From assembly GCA_022495995.1 (NCBI GenBank), contig JAFEMH010002460.1:1-64000 (forward strand): DNA of 64,000 nt. Reading direction: 5' to 3'. The notes beneath the pieces are model-generated. The model saw nothing but the letters and a program-made list of their open reading frames with translations. It ran no database searches and had not been told where the DNA came from. A program made the translations under genes and the position numbers. Within the stretch, counting starts at the first letter, position 1. Each line of letters starts with the position of its first letter. Below are positions 34,620 through 45,173 of the stretch, in pieces. The DNA is from Adenophora triphylla var. japonica. Lineage: Eukaryota > Streptophyta > Magnoliopsida > Asterales > Campanulaceae.

Positions 34620-36065
34620 GCGATTTGTGGCAAGGCTTTGAGGGTCGAATCTAAGGACGATTCGAATAATATTGAGAGATGTACGGAAAGGAGAATCAAG
34701 TATAGTCTTGCCTTCTCCGGAGGGAAAATATGTTGTGTGTGGAAAGGAAATTCAAGTATAGTCTTGATTTTCTCCTTGAAAATTGTGTGTGATGGAACAA
34801 ATCAAGTGTAGTCTCGATTTGTGAGATAATGTGTGGAAAGGAAATTCAAGTATAGTCTTGATTTTTTCCTTGAAAATTGTGTGTGATGGAACAAATCAAG
34901 TGTAGTCTTGATTTGTGAGATAATGTGTGGAAAGGAAATTCAAGTATAGTCTTGATTTTTCCCTTGAAAATCGTGTGTGATGGAACAAATCAAGTGTAGT
35001 CTCGATTTGTGAGATAATGTGTGGAAAGGAAATTCAAGTATAGTCTTGATTTTTTCCTTGAAAATTGTGTGTGATGGAACAAATCAAGTGTAGTCTCGAT
35101 TTGTGAGATAATGTGTGGAAAGGAAATTCAAGTATAGTCTTGATTTTTTCCTTGAAAATTGTGTGTGATGGAACAAATCAAGTGTAGTCTTGATTTGTGA
35201 GATAATGTGTGGAAAGGAAATTCAAGTATAGTCTTGATTTTTTCCTTGAAAATTGTGTGTGATGGAACAAATCAAGTGTAGTCTCGATTTGTGAGATAAT
35301 GTGTGGAAAGGAAATTCAAGTATAGTCTTGATTTTTTTCTTGAAAATTGTGTGTGATGGAACAAATCAAGTGTAGTCTCGATTTCTGAGATAATGTGTGG
35401 AAAGGAAATTCAAGTATAGTCTTGATTTTTTCCTTGAAAATTGTGTGTGATGGAACAAATCAAGTGTAGTCTTGATTTGTGAGATAATGTGTGGAAAGGA
35501 AATTCAAGTATAGTCTTGATTTTTTCCTTTGAAAATTGTGTGTGATGGAACAAATCAAGTGTAGTCTCGATTTGTGAGATAATGTGTGAAAAGGAAATTC
35601 AAGTATAGTCTTGATTTTTTCCTTTGAAAATTGTGTGTGATGAAACAAATCAAGTGTAGTCTTGATTTCTCCGTGTGAAGATATGTTGTGAGATAATGTG
35701 TGGAAAGGAAATTCAAGTATAGTCTTGATTTTCCCCTTGAAAATTGTGTGTGATGGAACAAATCAAGTGTAGTCTCGATTTGTGAGATAATGTGTGGAAA
35801 GGAAATTCAAGTATAGTCTTGATTTTTTCCTTGAAAATTGTGTGTGATAGAACAAATCAAGTGTAGTCTCGATTTGTGAGATAATGTGTGGAAAGGAAAT
35901 TCAAGTATAGTCTTGATTTTTTCCTTGAAAATTGTGTGTGATGGAACAAATCAAGTGTAGTCTTGATTTGTGAGATAATGTGTGGAAAGGAAATTCAAGT
36001 ATAGTCTTGATTTTTTCCTTGAAAATTGTGTGTGATGGAACAAATCAAGTGTAGTCTTGATTCGC
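34620..36065. repeat. Array A: about 14 units of 94-95 bp
   Basis: Each unit has two related halves built on GGAA...AAATTCAAGTATAGTCTTGATTTT and GGAACAAATCAAGTGTAGTCTCGATTT, separated by GTGTGTGAT and GTGAGATAATGTGTG. Each half contains a short inverted repeat (for example ATCAAG-TGTAGT-CTTGAT). The head of the array (34628-34670, GGCAAGGCTTTGAGGGTCGA...) matches the LTR at 33682-33720, so the array grew from LTR sequence. It lies just inside the polypurine tract, the element's 3' UTR. Confidence 0.93.
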
Positions 36066-36094
36066 GTACTGAGAGAAAGTGTATGGGGCAGACC

Positions 36095-36255
36095 CTTTGA
36101 AATGGAGGATAGACCTCTAAAATGGAGGATAGACCTCTGAAATGCGGGACGGACCTTTTGAAGATGCGGGACGGACCCTTTGAAGATGCGGGACGGACCC
36201 TTTGAAGATGCGGGACGGACCCTTTGAAATGGAGGATAGACTTCTGAAATGCGGG
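36095..36255. repeat. Array B: GCGGGACGGACCCTTTGAAGAT (22 bp) and GGAGGATAGACCTCT units
   Basis: Four near-perfect 22-bp copies flanked by shorter AATGGAGGATAGACCTCTGA copies. Pairs such as AGACCTCT recall the GGACC...GGTCC units of array D. Confidence 0.85.
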
Positions 36256-36389
36256 AAACTGTAGCTGGCAAAGGACTTAGGCTACTGTTTACTGATGAAG
36301 AATAGTTGTGTGAATTGATTCGGATTATTATGGCTTCCCGAGCCGAAGAACCAAGCGATTAAAAGATTGGGATAATCATTGCTAAGGCT

Positions 36390-37850
36390 TAGAGAGGAGT
36401 CTTGTCTCCTAGGCTTAAGGCTAGGGTTTAGAGAGGTATTTGTCACCTAGGCTTAAAGCTAGGGTTTAGAAAGGTATTTGTCACCTAGGCTTGAGGCTAG
36501 GGTTTAGAGAGACACTTGTCACCTAGGCTTAAGGCTAGGATTTAGAAAGATATTTGTCACCTAGGCTTGAGGCTAGGGTTTAGAAAGATATTTGTCACCT
36601 AGGCTTGAGGCTAGGGTTTAGAAGGATATTTGTCACCTAGACTTGAGGCTAGGGTTTAGAGAGACACTTGTCACCTAGGCTTAAGGCTAGGATTTAGAAA
36701 GATATTTGTCACCTAGGCTTGAGGCTAGGGTTTAGAAAGATATTTGTCACCTAGGCTTGAGGCTAGGGTTTAGAAGGATATTTGTCACCTAGACTTGAGG
36801 CTAGGGTTTAGAAAGATATTTGTCACCTAGGCTTGAGGCTAGGGTTTAGAAAGATATTTGTCACCTAGGCTTGAGGCTAGGGTTTAGAAAGATATTTGTC
36901 ACCTAGGCTTGAGGCTAGGGTTTAGAAGGGTATTTGTCACCTAGGCTTGAGGCTAGGGTTTAGAGAGGTATTTGTCACCTAGGCTTAAGGCTAGGATTTT
37001 AGAGAGGCATTTGTCACCTAGGCTTAAGGCTAGGGTTTTAGAGAGGTATTTGTCACCTAGGCTTAAGGCTAGGATTTTAGAGAGGTATTTGTCACCTAGG
37101 CTTGAGGCTAGGGTTTAGAAAGATATTTGTCACCTAGGCTTAAGGCTAGGATTTTAGAGAGGTATTTGTCACCTAGGCTTGAGGCTAGGGTTTAGAAAGA
37201 TATTTGTCACCTAGGCTTGAGGCTAGGGTTTAGAGAGGTATTTGTCACCTAGGCTTGAGGCTAGGGTTTAGAGAGGCATTTGTCACCTAGGCTTAAGGCT
37301 AGGATTTTAGAGAGGTATTTGTCACCTAGGCTTGAGGCTAGGGTTTAGAAAGATATTTGTCACCTAGGCTTAAGGCTAGGATTTTAGAGAGGTATTTGTC
37401 ACCTATGCTTAAGGCTAGGGTTTAGAGAGATATTCGTCACCTAGACATGAGGCTAGGGTTTAGAGAAGTATTTGTCGCCTAGGCTTAAGGCTAGGGTTTA
37501 GAAAGGAGTTTTGTCATCTAGGCTTAAGGCTAGGGCTTTAGAGAGGTATTTGTCACCTAGGCTTGAGGCTAGGGCTTAGAGAGGAGTTTTTGTCACCTAG
37601 GCTTAAGGCTAGGGTTTAGAGAGATATTCGTCACCTAGACATGAGGCTAGGGTTTAGAGAGATATTTGTCACCTAGACATGAGGCTAGGGTTTAGAGAGG
37701 TATTTGTCACCTAGGCTTAAGGCTAGGATTTAGAGAGGTATTTGTCACCTAGGCTTAAGGCTAGGGTTTAGAGAGGTATTTGTCACCTAGGCTTAAGGCT
37801 AGGGTTTAGAAAGATATTTGTCACCTAGGCTTGAGGCTAGGGTTTTACAT
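36390..37850. repeat. Array C: about 38 units of 38 bp
   Basis: Unit: CTAGGCTTGAGGCTAGGG followed by TTTAGAAAGATATTTGTCAC. Variants switch TTGAGG/TTAAGG and AAAGATATT/GAGAGGTATT, and units with an extra T form higher-order blocks. CCTAG-GCTTAAGG-CTAGG is a 5-bp inverted repeat. Every unit carries TAGGGTTTA, one and a third plant telomere repeats (telo-box). There are no unique spacers between units, so it is a satellite and not a CRISPR array. Confidence 0.95.
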
Positions 37851-38279
37851 TTGCGATAAGTCTAAACAAGGCAGTTTGAGCAGAAAGGTTATTGGTTTAA
37901 ACTAGGCGAGGCCGAGTAAGTGTCAATGATAGAAGGTGGGCTTGGATGAGTTTGGTGTCCAGAGGTGAGGGGTAGGACCGAGTCATCTTGGGAGTCACAG
38001 AGATACGTCTTTGATAGAATTGAAGAGTCCTTAAATTTGTGGAGACCAAAAGGTGCCAAGGAGGGTGGCATTTTGAAAGCATGTTTATTTGATAAGGAAG
38101 CCTTATGATCAATTATATTTCTAATTAACTCAAAGAGTTTGCCACATGCTAATCTTGATGACAAGGGATGCCCTTCTTGCTAGACATGACTTCGTCGGAG
38201 CCTCGATTAGAGCCCTTTGTCCTTTTCTGAAGAACCACATAGTCGACCCATTTTTGTTGAGGGGAGCCCCAATGTTTGA

Positions 38280-38405
38280 TGAAGTGACCTTGGCGAAGTC
38301 CCAGTTGATGATGAATGGCGAGGCCCCAGTTGATGATGCAAAGCAAACCTGAAGGAAATGGCGAAGCCCCAGTTGATGATGCAGAGCAAACCTGAAGAGA
38401 GCCTG
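38280..38405. repeat. Three degenerate units of CCCCAGTTGATGATG
   Basis: GGCGA(A/G)(G/C)CCCCAGTTGATGATG occurs three times at about 40-60-bp spacing with ...GCAAACCTGAAG between. The nearby open frames are short and I do not recognise them. Confidence 0.6.
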
Positions 38406-38639
38406 AGAGAACAACTTAACAAAAGCCCCAGCTTGGAGAGATTCAATGCATCCCTATTTGCAGACAGAGTCATCTTGCGGCCACGGGGCCGACCCACCGT
38501 TTCGAACAATGGTCAATCATTTGGACAAGACTCGAAATGTATATGTGCGGGGTGCATTTTTTCGAAGGTGGGAATGGATCCCGAGTTCGTGTATGACACT
38601 CTCGCTTTTTGGGTTTGACTCTTTTGGGAGAGTATAAGC

Positions 38640-39715
38640 ATCACAAGGTGTGGAAAAAGTGTATGGAAGCCCTTGCGAGACGAAAAGACAATGTTTGGCT
38701 CTATTTTCCTATGATGTAGAAAAAGAAGACTTGTCGAGACATTTGAAGAATTATTTTATTCAGAATTATATCTTGATTGCTCGTGAATGGACCTCACTGA
38801 TTGGTTTATCAAATTCCAATTATATAGGTAAATAAATGAATGTTTTGATTTGAAGGTGAAATCGGCTTGTCTTTAGAAGGAGAAGGATGTTCCGTTGTTG
38901 CTTCTTGCCTGTTCGGTGGTAATTGTGGTGCGGGCTGCCGTTGCATTGATCTCCTTCATGGGAAAGAATAAAAAATAGAAAAAAGATTGGGGTGGAAGAA
39001 AAGGTGGGAATTGACTGATTATAACCCAAAGATTTTTTTCATTCCTTCAAGTGAAGATTCTTTGTTCCTTTGTTCTCGCAAGCCGAGGAGTAGTCCACGG
39101 CGCGTGTCTCCTTGCTTTTACCGGAGTGCCGGCGAGAGGCACGGATGCGAAGCCCTAGTGAGACTTTGCGGACAGTTGTTTGAGGAGTCGAATGAACGAA
39201 TTTCAAGAATAGGACGAGTTCCCAAACTTTTGAGAGAATATGTAATATGCTCACGTAGGATAACAAGTGACTCAAAAATCTGAATATGCATTTCTTTTAA
39301 ATAATCTTTTGAGAATGCCATTCGGTAGCGGTTGTAGCTGGTCTTTGGGTTGCGATCGATCATTAGGTGATGATTAACATGACCTCTTAAAGTGAGAGGT
39401 CGGCTGGGCCTTTTGCTGAGTGTTTGGGATTTCTAAGGTGAAGGGATTTTCTTGTTGCTGCTTCTTCAGAACCTCTAAGAGTGAGGTTAACTTTGATTTT
39501 GATAAGGCCAAGGGTGGTGATGGAATCCTCTAAAAGTGAGAGGATGGACTTTGGAATGGGTTTATGGGATTTGTCCAAGAGGGAATCTTTGTTGCTTCTT
39601 CTCGCGAGTTTGTTGTGGTCTCAGCAGGTAACTTGATCATGATAGGACCTTCACTCGATGTCTCGTTTTCACAACCTTTGAGATGGGAGGTTCACTTCGG
39701 GGTGATGAAGTTGTT

Positions 39716-39755
<40 letters not shown>

Positions 39756-40390
39756 ACCCTCTTATCGAGAAAGGCCTTCGGATTTGTTTGCTCGCGATAG
39801 CCCCTAGTGTATGCCTTAGGATGATTTTACCTTTTCCTTCTTGGGTTTGGAGGTGGTCCCTTCGAGGGAGCCCCTTGTATGAGTTTCTTTCACATTCCGC
39901 CTTTTTTTTTAGCTTGGAGGTGATTACTTCCTTTGTGAATCAAGGGAGCCCCTAGTATGGGCTTCTTCCTTAGGGTCTCAAAACTTGTCGATCTTGAAAT
40001 GAAAGGGTATTATTTAGTGAGGATAAGGTTATGGCTTCCTATGGTGAGAGGTTTAAGCTTCAATTGCTACTGGATGGCATTCTCAAAAGAGTATTTAAAA
40101 TAAATGCAAACTCATTTAACCGACTTATTAAGTAAGGCAGAATATATTCGGACCATGAGAAAGATATGTGAGTATATTCAATGAAAGCTTATCGATCAAA
40201 ATGGAAAATCAGAGGAGACGCGAGATTGGGGGGTTGGTGAGCCCCAAGTTGATATTCATGCAGCACTTGTGAAGGATAGGAACAACTCCTTGCATTTTCT
40301 TTAAATTGCAGTGGCGTGAGCAGCTATTTTCTGATGATGAGCAACAACGGTCTTTGTGCTTGTCTTGACCATATGGAAAGGAGGTCAAGT
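38640..40390. other. Unassigned interior with hairpin units and a poly-T tract
   Basis: No supported gene. Three similar hairpins occur at 39381-39400, 39470-39488 and 39525-39545 (see findings). A 34-base T run is at 39718-39751. Phrases such as GGGAGCCCC(T/C)(A/T)(G/T)TATG recur at about 39800-39960, indicating further decayed repeats. Confidence 0.5.
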
Positions 40391-40399
40391 GGGGGAGAG

Positions 40400-40545
40400 T
40401 GTATGAAAAGTGTATGGTGGAGTATGGAGAGAGTGTATGGAGATGGTGTATGGAGATGGTGTATAGAGATGGTGTATAGAGATGGTGTATAGAGATGGTG
40501 TATGGAGATGGTGTATAGAGATGGTGTATAGAGATGGTGTGTATG
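40400..40545. repeat. Array E: about 10 units of GTGTAT(A/G)GAGATG (13 bp)
   Basis: Perfect or one-base variant copies. The Ser-Ile-His-Tyr-Thr-Pro repeats read on the minus strand are an artefact of the 13-bp period. Confidence 0.92.
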
Positions 40546-40805
40546 AAGAAGGAACGGTGAGTTGTTTACTCCAATCAAAGCATTCATTCATTGTTTACTT
40601 TATTAGCCGGTGAGTTTATCAGTGAGATTAGCAACCAAGTGATAATTATAAATAAAACAATTCTTCTTGAAAGTAATGCGAGATTATGTCTCAAGTCTAG
40701 AGAGAAAAGAAAGAAAGACTCTTTTATTATTGAAGCAACTAATCTAAAGTGGACATTACATGTCAATGCCCAAAGACACACTAGAACCTACAAGACTGAA
40801 TGAAT

Positions 40806-41456
40806 CTAAATCCTTCCTTGAAGTACGAGGGCTTCTTCATCCATGAGGCCTTGGGTCTTCCCTTGGTTGATCAATCTTTGAATTGAGCGTTTCAGTTGCA
40901 CACATTTGTCAGTGGTATGCCCAGCGTACTTGTGGTATCTGCAAAACTTGGATGTATCTAAGTCTTCCTTTGGGTTAATAGGCTTGTAGTTCTCGAGCGG
41001 CTCGATCAAATTCTTTCCCACCAAAATGTCGAAGAACTCACCTTTGAGGCATTCCTAAGTCATCAAAATGTTCCTTGTTGATCTTCTTCTCGGGTATTGA
41101 TGCCTTTAGTTGGTTGGTAGCCACAAACAGCATCCCGAATGAGAAATTCTGATGTGTAGGACCATAAGGGGAACCATAAGCATGTGGATGATAGGGACCC
41201 CGAATTGAATAGGGGGAGGAACTCTTCTCAAGTATTCCTGAATGTAAGACAAATGGTGCTGCTCAATTTCATGCATGTCTTTGAGGAGGTTGATCACTCC
41301 CAACCTCATGTTTGAGACTTCTTTGAGGGCTTCAATGCTTTTCTCCAGAGACATGATGTGGAATTCTGTAAGAACATATGGCGGAGTCAAGCCAATGAGT
41401 TGAATTAGATTCATAATTAATCTTAAGGCATCCTTGAGAAAATATTTGACCTCCAC
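40806..41456 (-). pseudogene. gag fragment of the non-autonomous element
   Basis: Minus strand: zinc-knuckle-like CRYHKYAGHTTDKC with the following LKRSIQRLINQGK (in 40806-41024), preceded by IPEKKINKEHFDDLG and, in another frame, a Leu-rich helix region (41106-41456). The fragments resemble the C-terminal half of Tat/Ogre-type gag. The change of frame at about 41030-41045 and the absence of the capsid core show it is not intact. Confidence 0.75.
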
Positions 41457-41835
41457 AATTTTGAGTTTGACCGGGCTGAAGTTGCCTACGTAACCCTTAC
41501 CATTTAAGGTATGAGTCTCAGGTCACCGTAGTTCGAGGGGGCCCCGATTGATGATACAACCAGGGTTAAGTTTAGAGAAAGAGAGAGGATGAATGTAAAA
41601 GAGTCCATTTGGTGAAAAAGGGAGAGGAAGATGACTCGATCCTTGGTCAAGTATAAGTGAGGGTGATCTAGACGAGCTAATCGGACTTGGTAAGTTGGCT
41701 TAGGTAGGCCCTAGATGGTGGTTTGATCTAGATGGGTCGAGAGAGGTTTGATCTAGGTGGGTCTTTGGCTGAAGGGTGCTAGAGATAAAGGATCTAAACT
41801 ATGGATGGTTTTAAGGCTAAGGGAGCAAACTGCGG

Positions 41836-43070
41836 ATGGTTCAAGAGATAAGAGGCAGAACTTTGAAGGGTCCTAACTTGAAGGATGTAGACCGTGGGTG
41901 GTCAAAGGTAGAGGAATGGACCATGGATGGTCCAAGAGACGAGGGGTGGATCTCGAAAAGTCTCAGGTGGAAAGGTGGACCTTTAATGGTCCTAGATAGA
42001 GAGAGTGGACCTCGAAGGGTCCTAAATTGAGGAGTGGACCTCGAAGGGTCCAAGAGAAGAAGAGCGGACCTTGAACGGTCCAAGATATGAGGAATGGACC
42101 TTGAAGGGTCCAAGAGATGAGGAGTGGACCTTGAACGGTCCAAGATAAGAGGAGTAGACCTTGAAGGGTCCAAGAGAAGAGGAGCGGACCTTGAAGGGTC
42201 CAAGAGAAGAGGAGCGGACCTTGAAGGGTCCAAGAGAAGAGGAGCGGACCTTGAAGGGTCCAAGAGAAGAGGAGCGGACCTTGAACGGTCCAAGATAAGA
42301 GGAGCGGACCTTGAACGGTCCAAGATACGAGGAGTGGACCTTGAAGGGTCCAAGAGAAGAGGAGCGGACCTTGAAGGGTCCAAGAGAAGAGGAGCGGACC
42401 TTGAAGGGTCCAAGAGAAGAGGAAGGGTCCAAGAGAAGAGGAGCGGACCTTGAACGGTCCAAGATAAGAGGAGCGGACCTTGAACGGTCCAAGATATGAG
42501 GAGAGGACCTTGAACGGTCCAAGATATGAGGAGAGGACCTTGAAGGTTCCAAGATGAGAGGAGTGGACCTTGAACGGTCCAAGAGAAGAGGAGCGGACCT
42601 TTAACGGTCCAAGATAAGAGGAGCGGACCTTGAACGGTCCAAGATATGAGGAGCGGACCTTGAACGGTCCAAGATATGAGGAGCGGACCTTGAATGGTCC
42701 AAGATGAGAGGAGTGGACCTTGAAGGGTCCAAGATGAGAGGAGCGGACCTTGAAGGGTCCAAGATAAGAGGAGCGGACCTTGAACGGTCCAAGATAAGAG
42801 GAGCGGACCTTGAACGGTCCAAGATATGAGGAGCGGACCTTGAACGGTCCAAGATATGAGGAGCGGACCTTGAACGGTCCAAGATAAGAGGAGCGGACCT
42901 TGAACGGTCCCAGAAATGAGGAGCGGACCTCGGAGGGTCCTAGAAATGAAGAGCGGATCTCGAAGGGTCCTAGAAATGAAGAGCGGACCTCGAAGGGTCC
43001 TAGCGGACCTCGAAGGGTCCTAGAAATGAAGAGCGGACCTCGAAGGGTCCTAGAAATGAGGGATAGTTAA
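41836..43070. repeat. Array D: about 36-40 units of 30 bp
   Basis: Unit: GGACCTTGAACGGTCC followed by AAGATA(T/A)GAGGAGC. GGACC and GGTCC are perfect complements in almost every unit, giving regularly spaced hairpins. Because 30 is a multiple of three, long frames stay open on both strands (minus: DPSRSAPLLL decapeptides over 41841-42413, 42022-42582 and 42601-42882). Blocks of variants show local unit duplication. It lies between the 5' LTR and the gag fragment. Confidence 0.95.
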
Positions 43071-43079
43071 GCACTTTAT

Positions 43080-43790
43080 TTACAAAAAAGCCCTCTATTT
43101 TATAGAACCTACTCTTGGTTGGAAGGGATACCCCTTTTTCGCAACTAACTAAAGGTCCTAAAGTGGTGGATCCTAACGACTAACCGTCTCATATAGACAT
43201 TTAAGATGATATTTATGGGAAGTACTACAGACCTATGATAAGACAAGATCTTTTAACAAGCACTCGACCTTACATGGCACATCCTTTAAAAGGAAATCAA
43301 ATTTTTTGTGCTCTTTTCTCTCTATAGATCTTGACTTATCACTGATTCGTAGTGACTCAACATAAAGACCTTATTAATTGTCTACATGAAAAAGCTAGTC
43401 AAACCAACCGGTCACAAGGAGTGTATTCTTAGCAAAGTGGGTGACACAAGGGTTAGATTTCAGGCTCCCACCGTGCAGCCGAAGCGCACTGATGAGTGGA
43501 TGGCCAAGTGAGACTCGGAAGGGAGGCAACATGATCACCACGCTTCCCGCACTTTGGCTTCTCCGATGGGTTAAAGGGTGTCTGTGCAGTGTGACACGGA
43601 CTCTAGTGGTAGTGTGAGGTAAAAAGTCTAATTCTTTTTTTAAGGAAAAAAGAGAAAGATTTTTTTTATGAGATGCATGCATGCAATGCAGCAGTTAAGA
43701 ATAGGAGAAAAAGAAAAAGGAAGTAAAAATACAACACCATACAAGAAAACGAAAGTCTGACCCTCTTAGTTTGAAAAGATTTCAAAACAG
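43080..43790. other. Leader region of the non-autonomous element
   Basis: Sequence between the primer-binding site and array D; I see no gene or repeat in it beyond short AT-rich runs. Confidence 0.5.
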
Positions 43791-43808
43791 TCCCCAGCGG
43801 AGTCGCCA
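43791..43808 (-). other. Primer-binding site of the non-autonomous element
   Basis: TGGCGACTCCGCTGGGGA on the minus strand, one base from the LTR. It starts with TGG as expected for tRNA CCA ends. A tRNA-Arg primer, as reported for Ogre-type elements, is possible but unverified. Confidence 0.75.
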
Positions 43809-43809
43809 C

Positions 43810-45168
43810 TGTGAATACCCCGTCCCGATGCAACGCGCATTCGGAGGTTTAAAATAAATAATCATATATTTTCGGACCGAAATGGGATATTCATTTAATG
43901 ACACTCGCTTTAAACCATATTAAAATATTAGTTTAAATTTTGAGAGTCGCCACGCCACTTTGATATAGCCCAAAGCTTTGAAAAAAGGCTAAACAGTTAA
44001 TTGGGTTTGGGGGTCAAGTTACAACAGAAGAAGAAACGTTATCACTCCTATTGCCCGACGAATCGGTCTTTCTAGCATGTGGGGTGTTGGTTGTGTGCGG
44101 TGTTTACGGGAATAGATAGAAGAAGCGGGATCATGCATAAGGAGGAGGGGAGAGAAAGAATTTATTGATGATCACACCCTAGAACCTTTGAGTTAGGCCC
44201 TCGGAAGGTGCACTAATCAACGTTCATCCTTGGGGGATTGTTGATCATGGGATAATTATAACTAAGGTGGAAGGAAAGAAATAGTTCCTAGATCCATTGG
44301 GTTTCTTGGCGAAACCCTAGATCATCCTCGGCTATTGCATATTTAAATATATTAAAACAATCCTAAATCTAGCATATATGACATAAGCAAGAAATAAAGT
44401 AATTAAAATACTAAGCATGCAAATAATAAATTTAGCATAATAATAAAGACAATAATAATAAAGACAGAAAAAATAAACAGAAGACTTACCTAATGATGGC
44501 AAGGCTTTTGGATCGAATCTATGAAGATTCGAAGAACGGGCTTGATAAAATATTTAGACTTAGAAAACTCGAGTTTAGTCTCAAGTTTTCTATGGAGGAA
44601 ACCTCAAGTTTTGTCTTGAGTTTTCCGTAGAATAATTCTGTGTTCAAAGTGTGAGGCGGAGTGGGGTTTATATAGTGAAAGGAATTGGGGAGGAACAGTT
44701 ATGAAACTGATGTGGGAAAAGAGGAAGGTCCGATCGGCCAACCTTTTTTTGGCCCAAAATCTGCCTTGGCCCAAATGGCCTAGAATGGCCCCAAATTGCA
44801 ATGCATTGGCCGGCCAATTGGCCGGCCATTTGGCCTAGAAGTCTCGGCCAAACTATCAATTCCCTCGGCCATGGTACAAGTGGAAAGGCTCAATTTTGTA
44901 TAATAAAGATTCGTTTCGTCCCGCGATCTTCTCGTTGCATTTTGACCACTTTAATGACTTCTTTTGCACTTCGCTCTTTGGAGTTTTATTTTTCATTTAA
45001 TCACAGAAATTTTTATATATCAATTTCGTCCCAAATTTCCATATTTCCCGTTTTAGTCCTTAAATTTCCAATAAATTCCAATTTGGTCCAAAAGCTTTCA
45101 AATGCCAGTTTAGTCCCCGATTTTCCCGAATTGCATTTCAGTCCCTTTTTTCGGACCGGGTACTAACA
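43810..45168 (-). repeat. Right LTR (5' LTR) of the non-autonomous element
   Basis: 1359 bp, partner of 32994-34339; carries the extra CCAATTGGCCGG block near 44816. Confidence 0.93.
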
Positions 45169-45173
45169 GTTGG

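Larger units (their letters stand above)
32994..45168 (-). mobile_element. Non-autonomous LTR element with gag fragment and tandem arrays
   Basis: Direct LTRs of 1346 and 1359 bp (32994-34339 and 43810-45168), TGTGAATACC...ACTAACA on the + strand, flanked by perfect GTTGG (32989-32993 and 45169-45173). A primer-binding-type sequence (TGGCGACTCCGCTGGGGA, minus strand) adjoins the right LTR and a purine tract (GAGGGGCTAC, minus strand) the left one, so it points leftwards. The 9.5-kb interior has a zinc-knuckle gag fragment but no protease, RT, RNase H or integrase. Most of it is tandem arrays with 94-, 38-, 30-, 22- and 13-bp units. It resembles the class called TR-GAG or LARD and must have moved with borrowed enzymes. 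Confidence 0.88.

Noticed and set aside
36390..37850. CRISPR-like regular repeat
   Set aside because: Units are contiguous with no unique spacers, vary from copy to copy, and lie inside a plant LTR element.
38146..38835. Short + strand ORFs in the non-autonomous element
   Set aside because: No recognisable domain; they overlap a small degenerate repeat and run against the element's direction.
41841..42882. Large Ser/Pro/Leu-repeat protein genes
   Set aside because: Frames stay open only because the 30-bp repeat is a multiple of three; frames on both strands are open and none has a proper context. Kept as an observation only.
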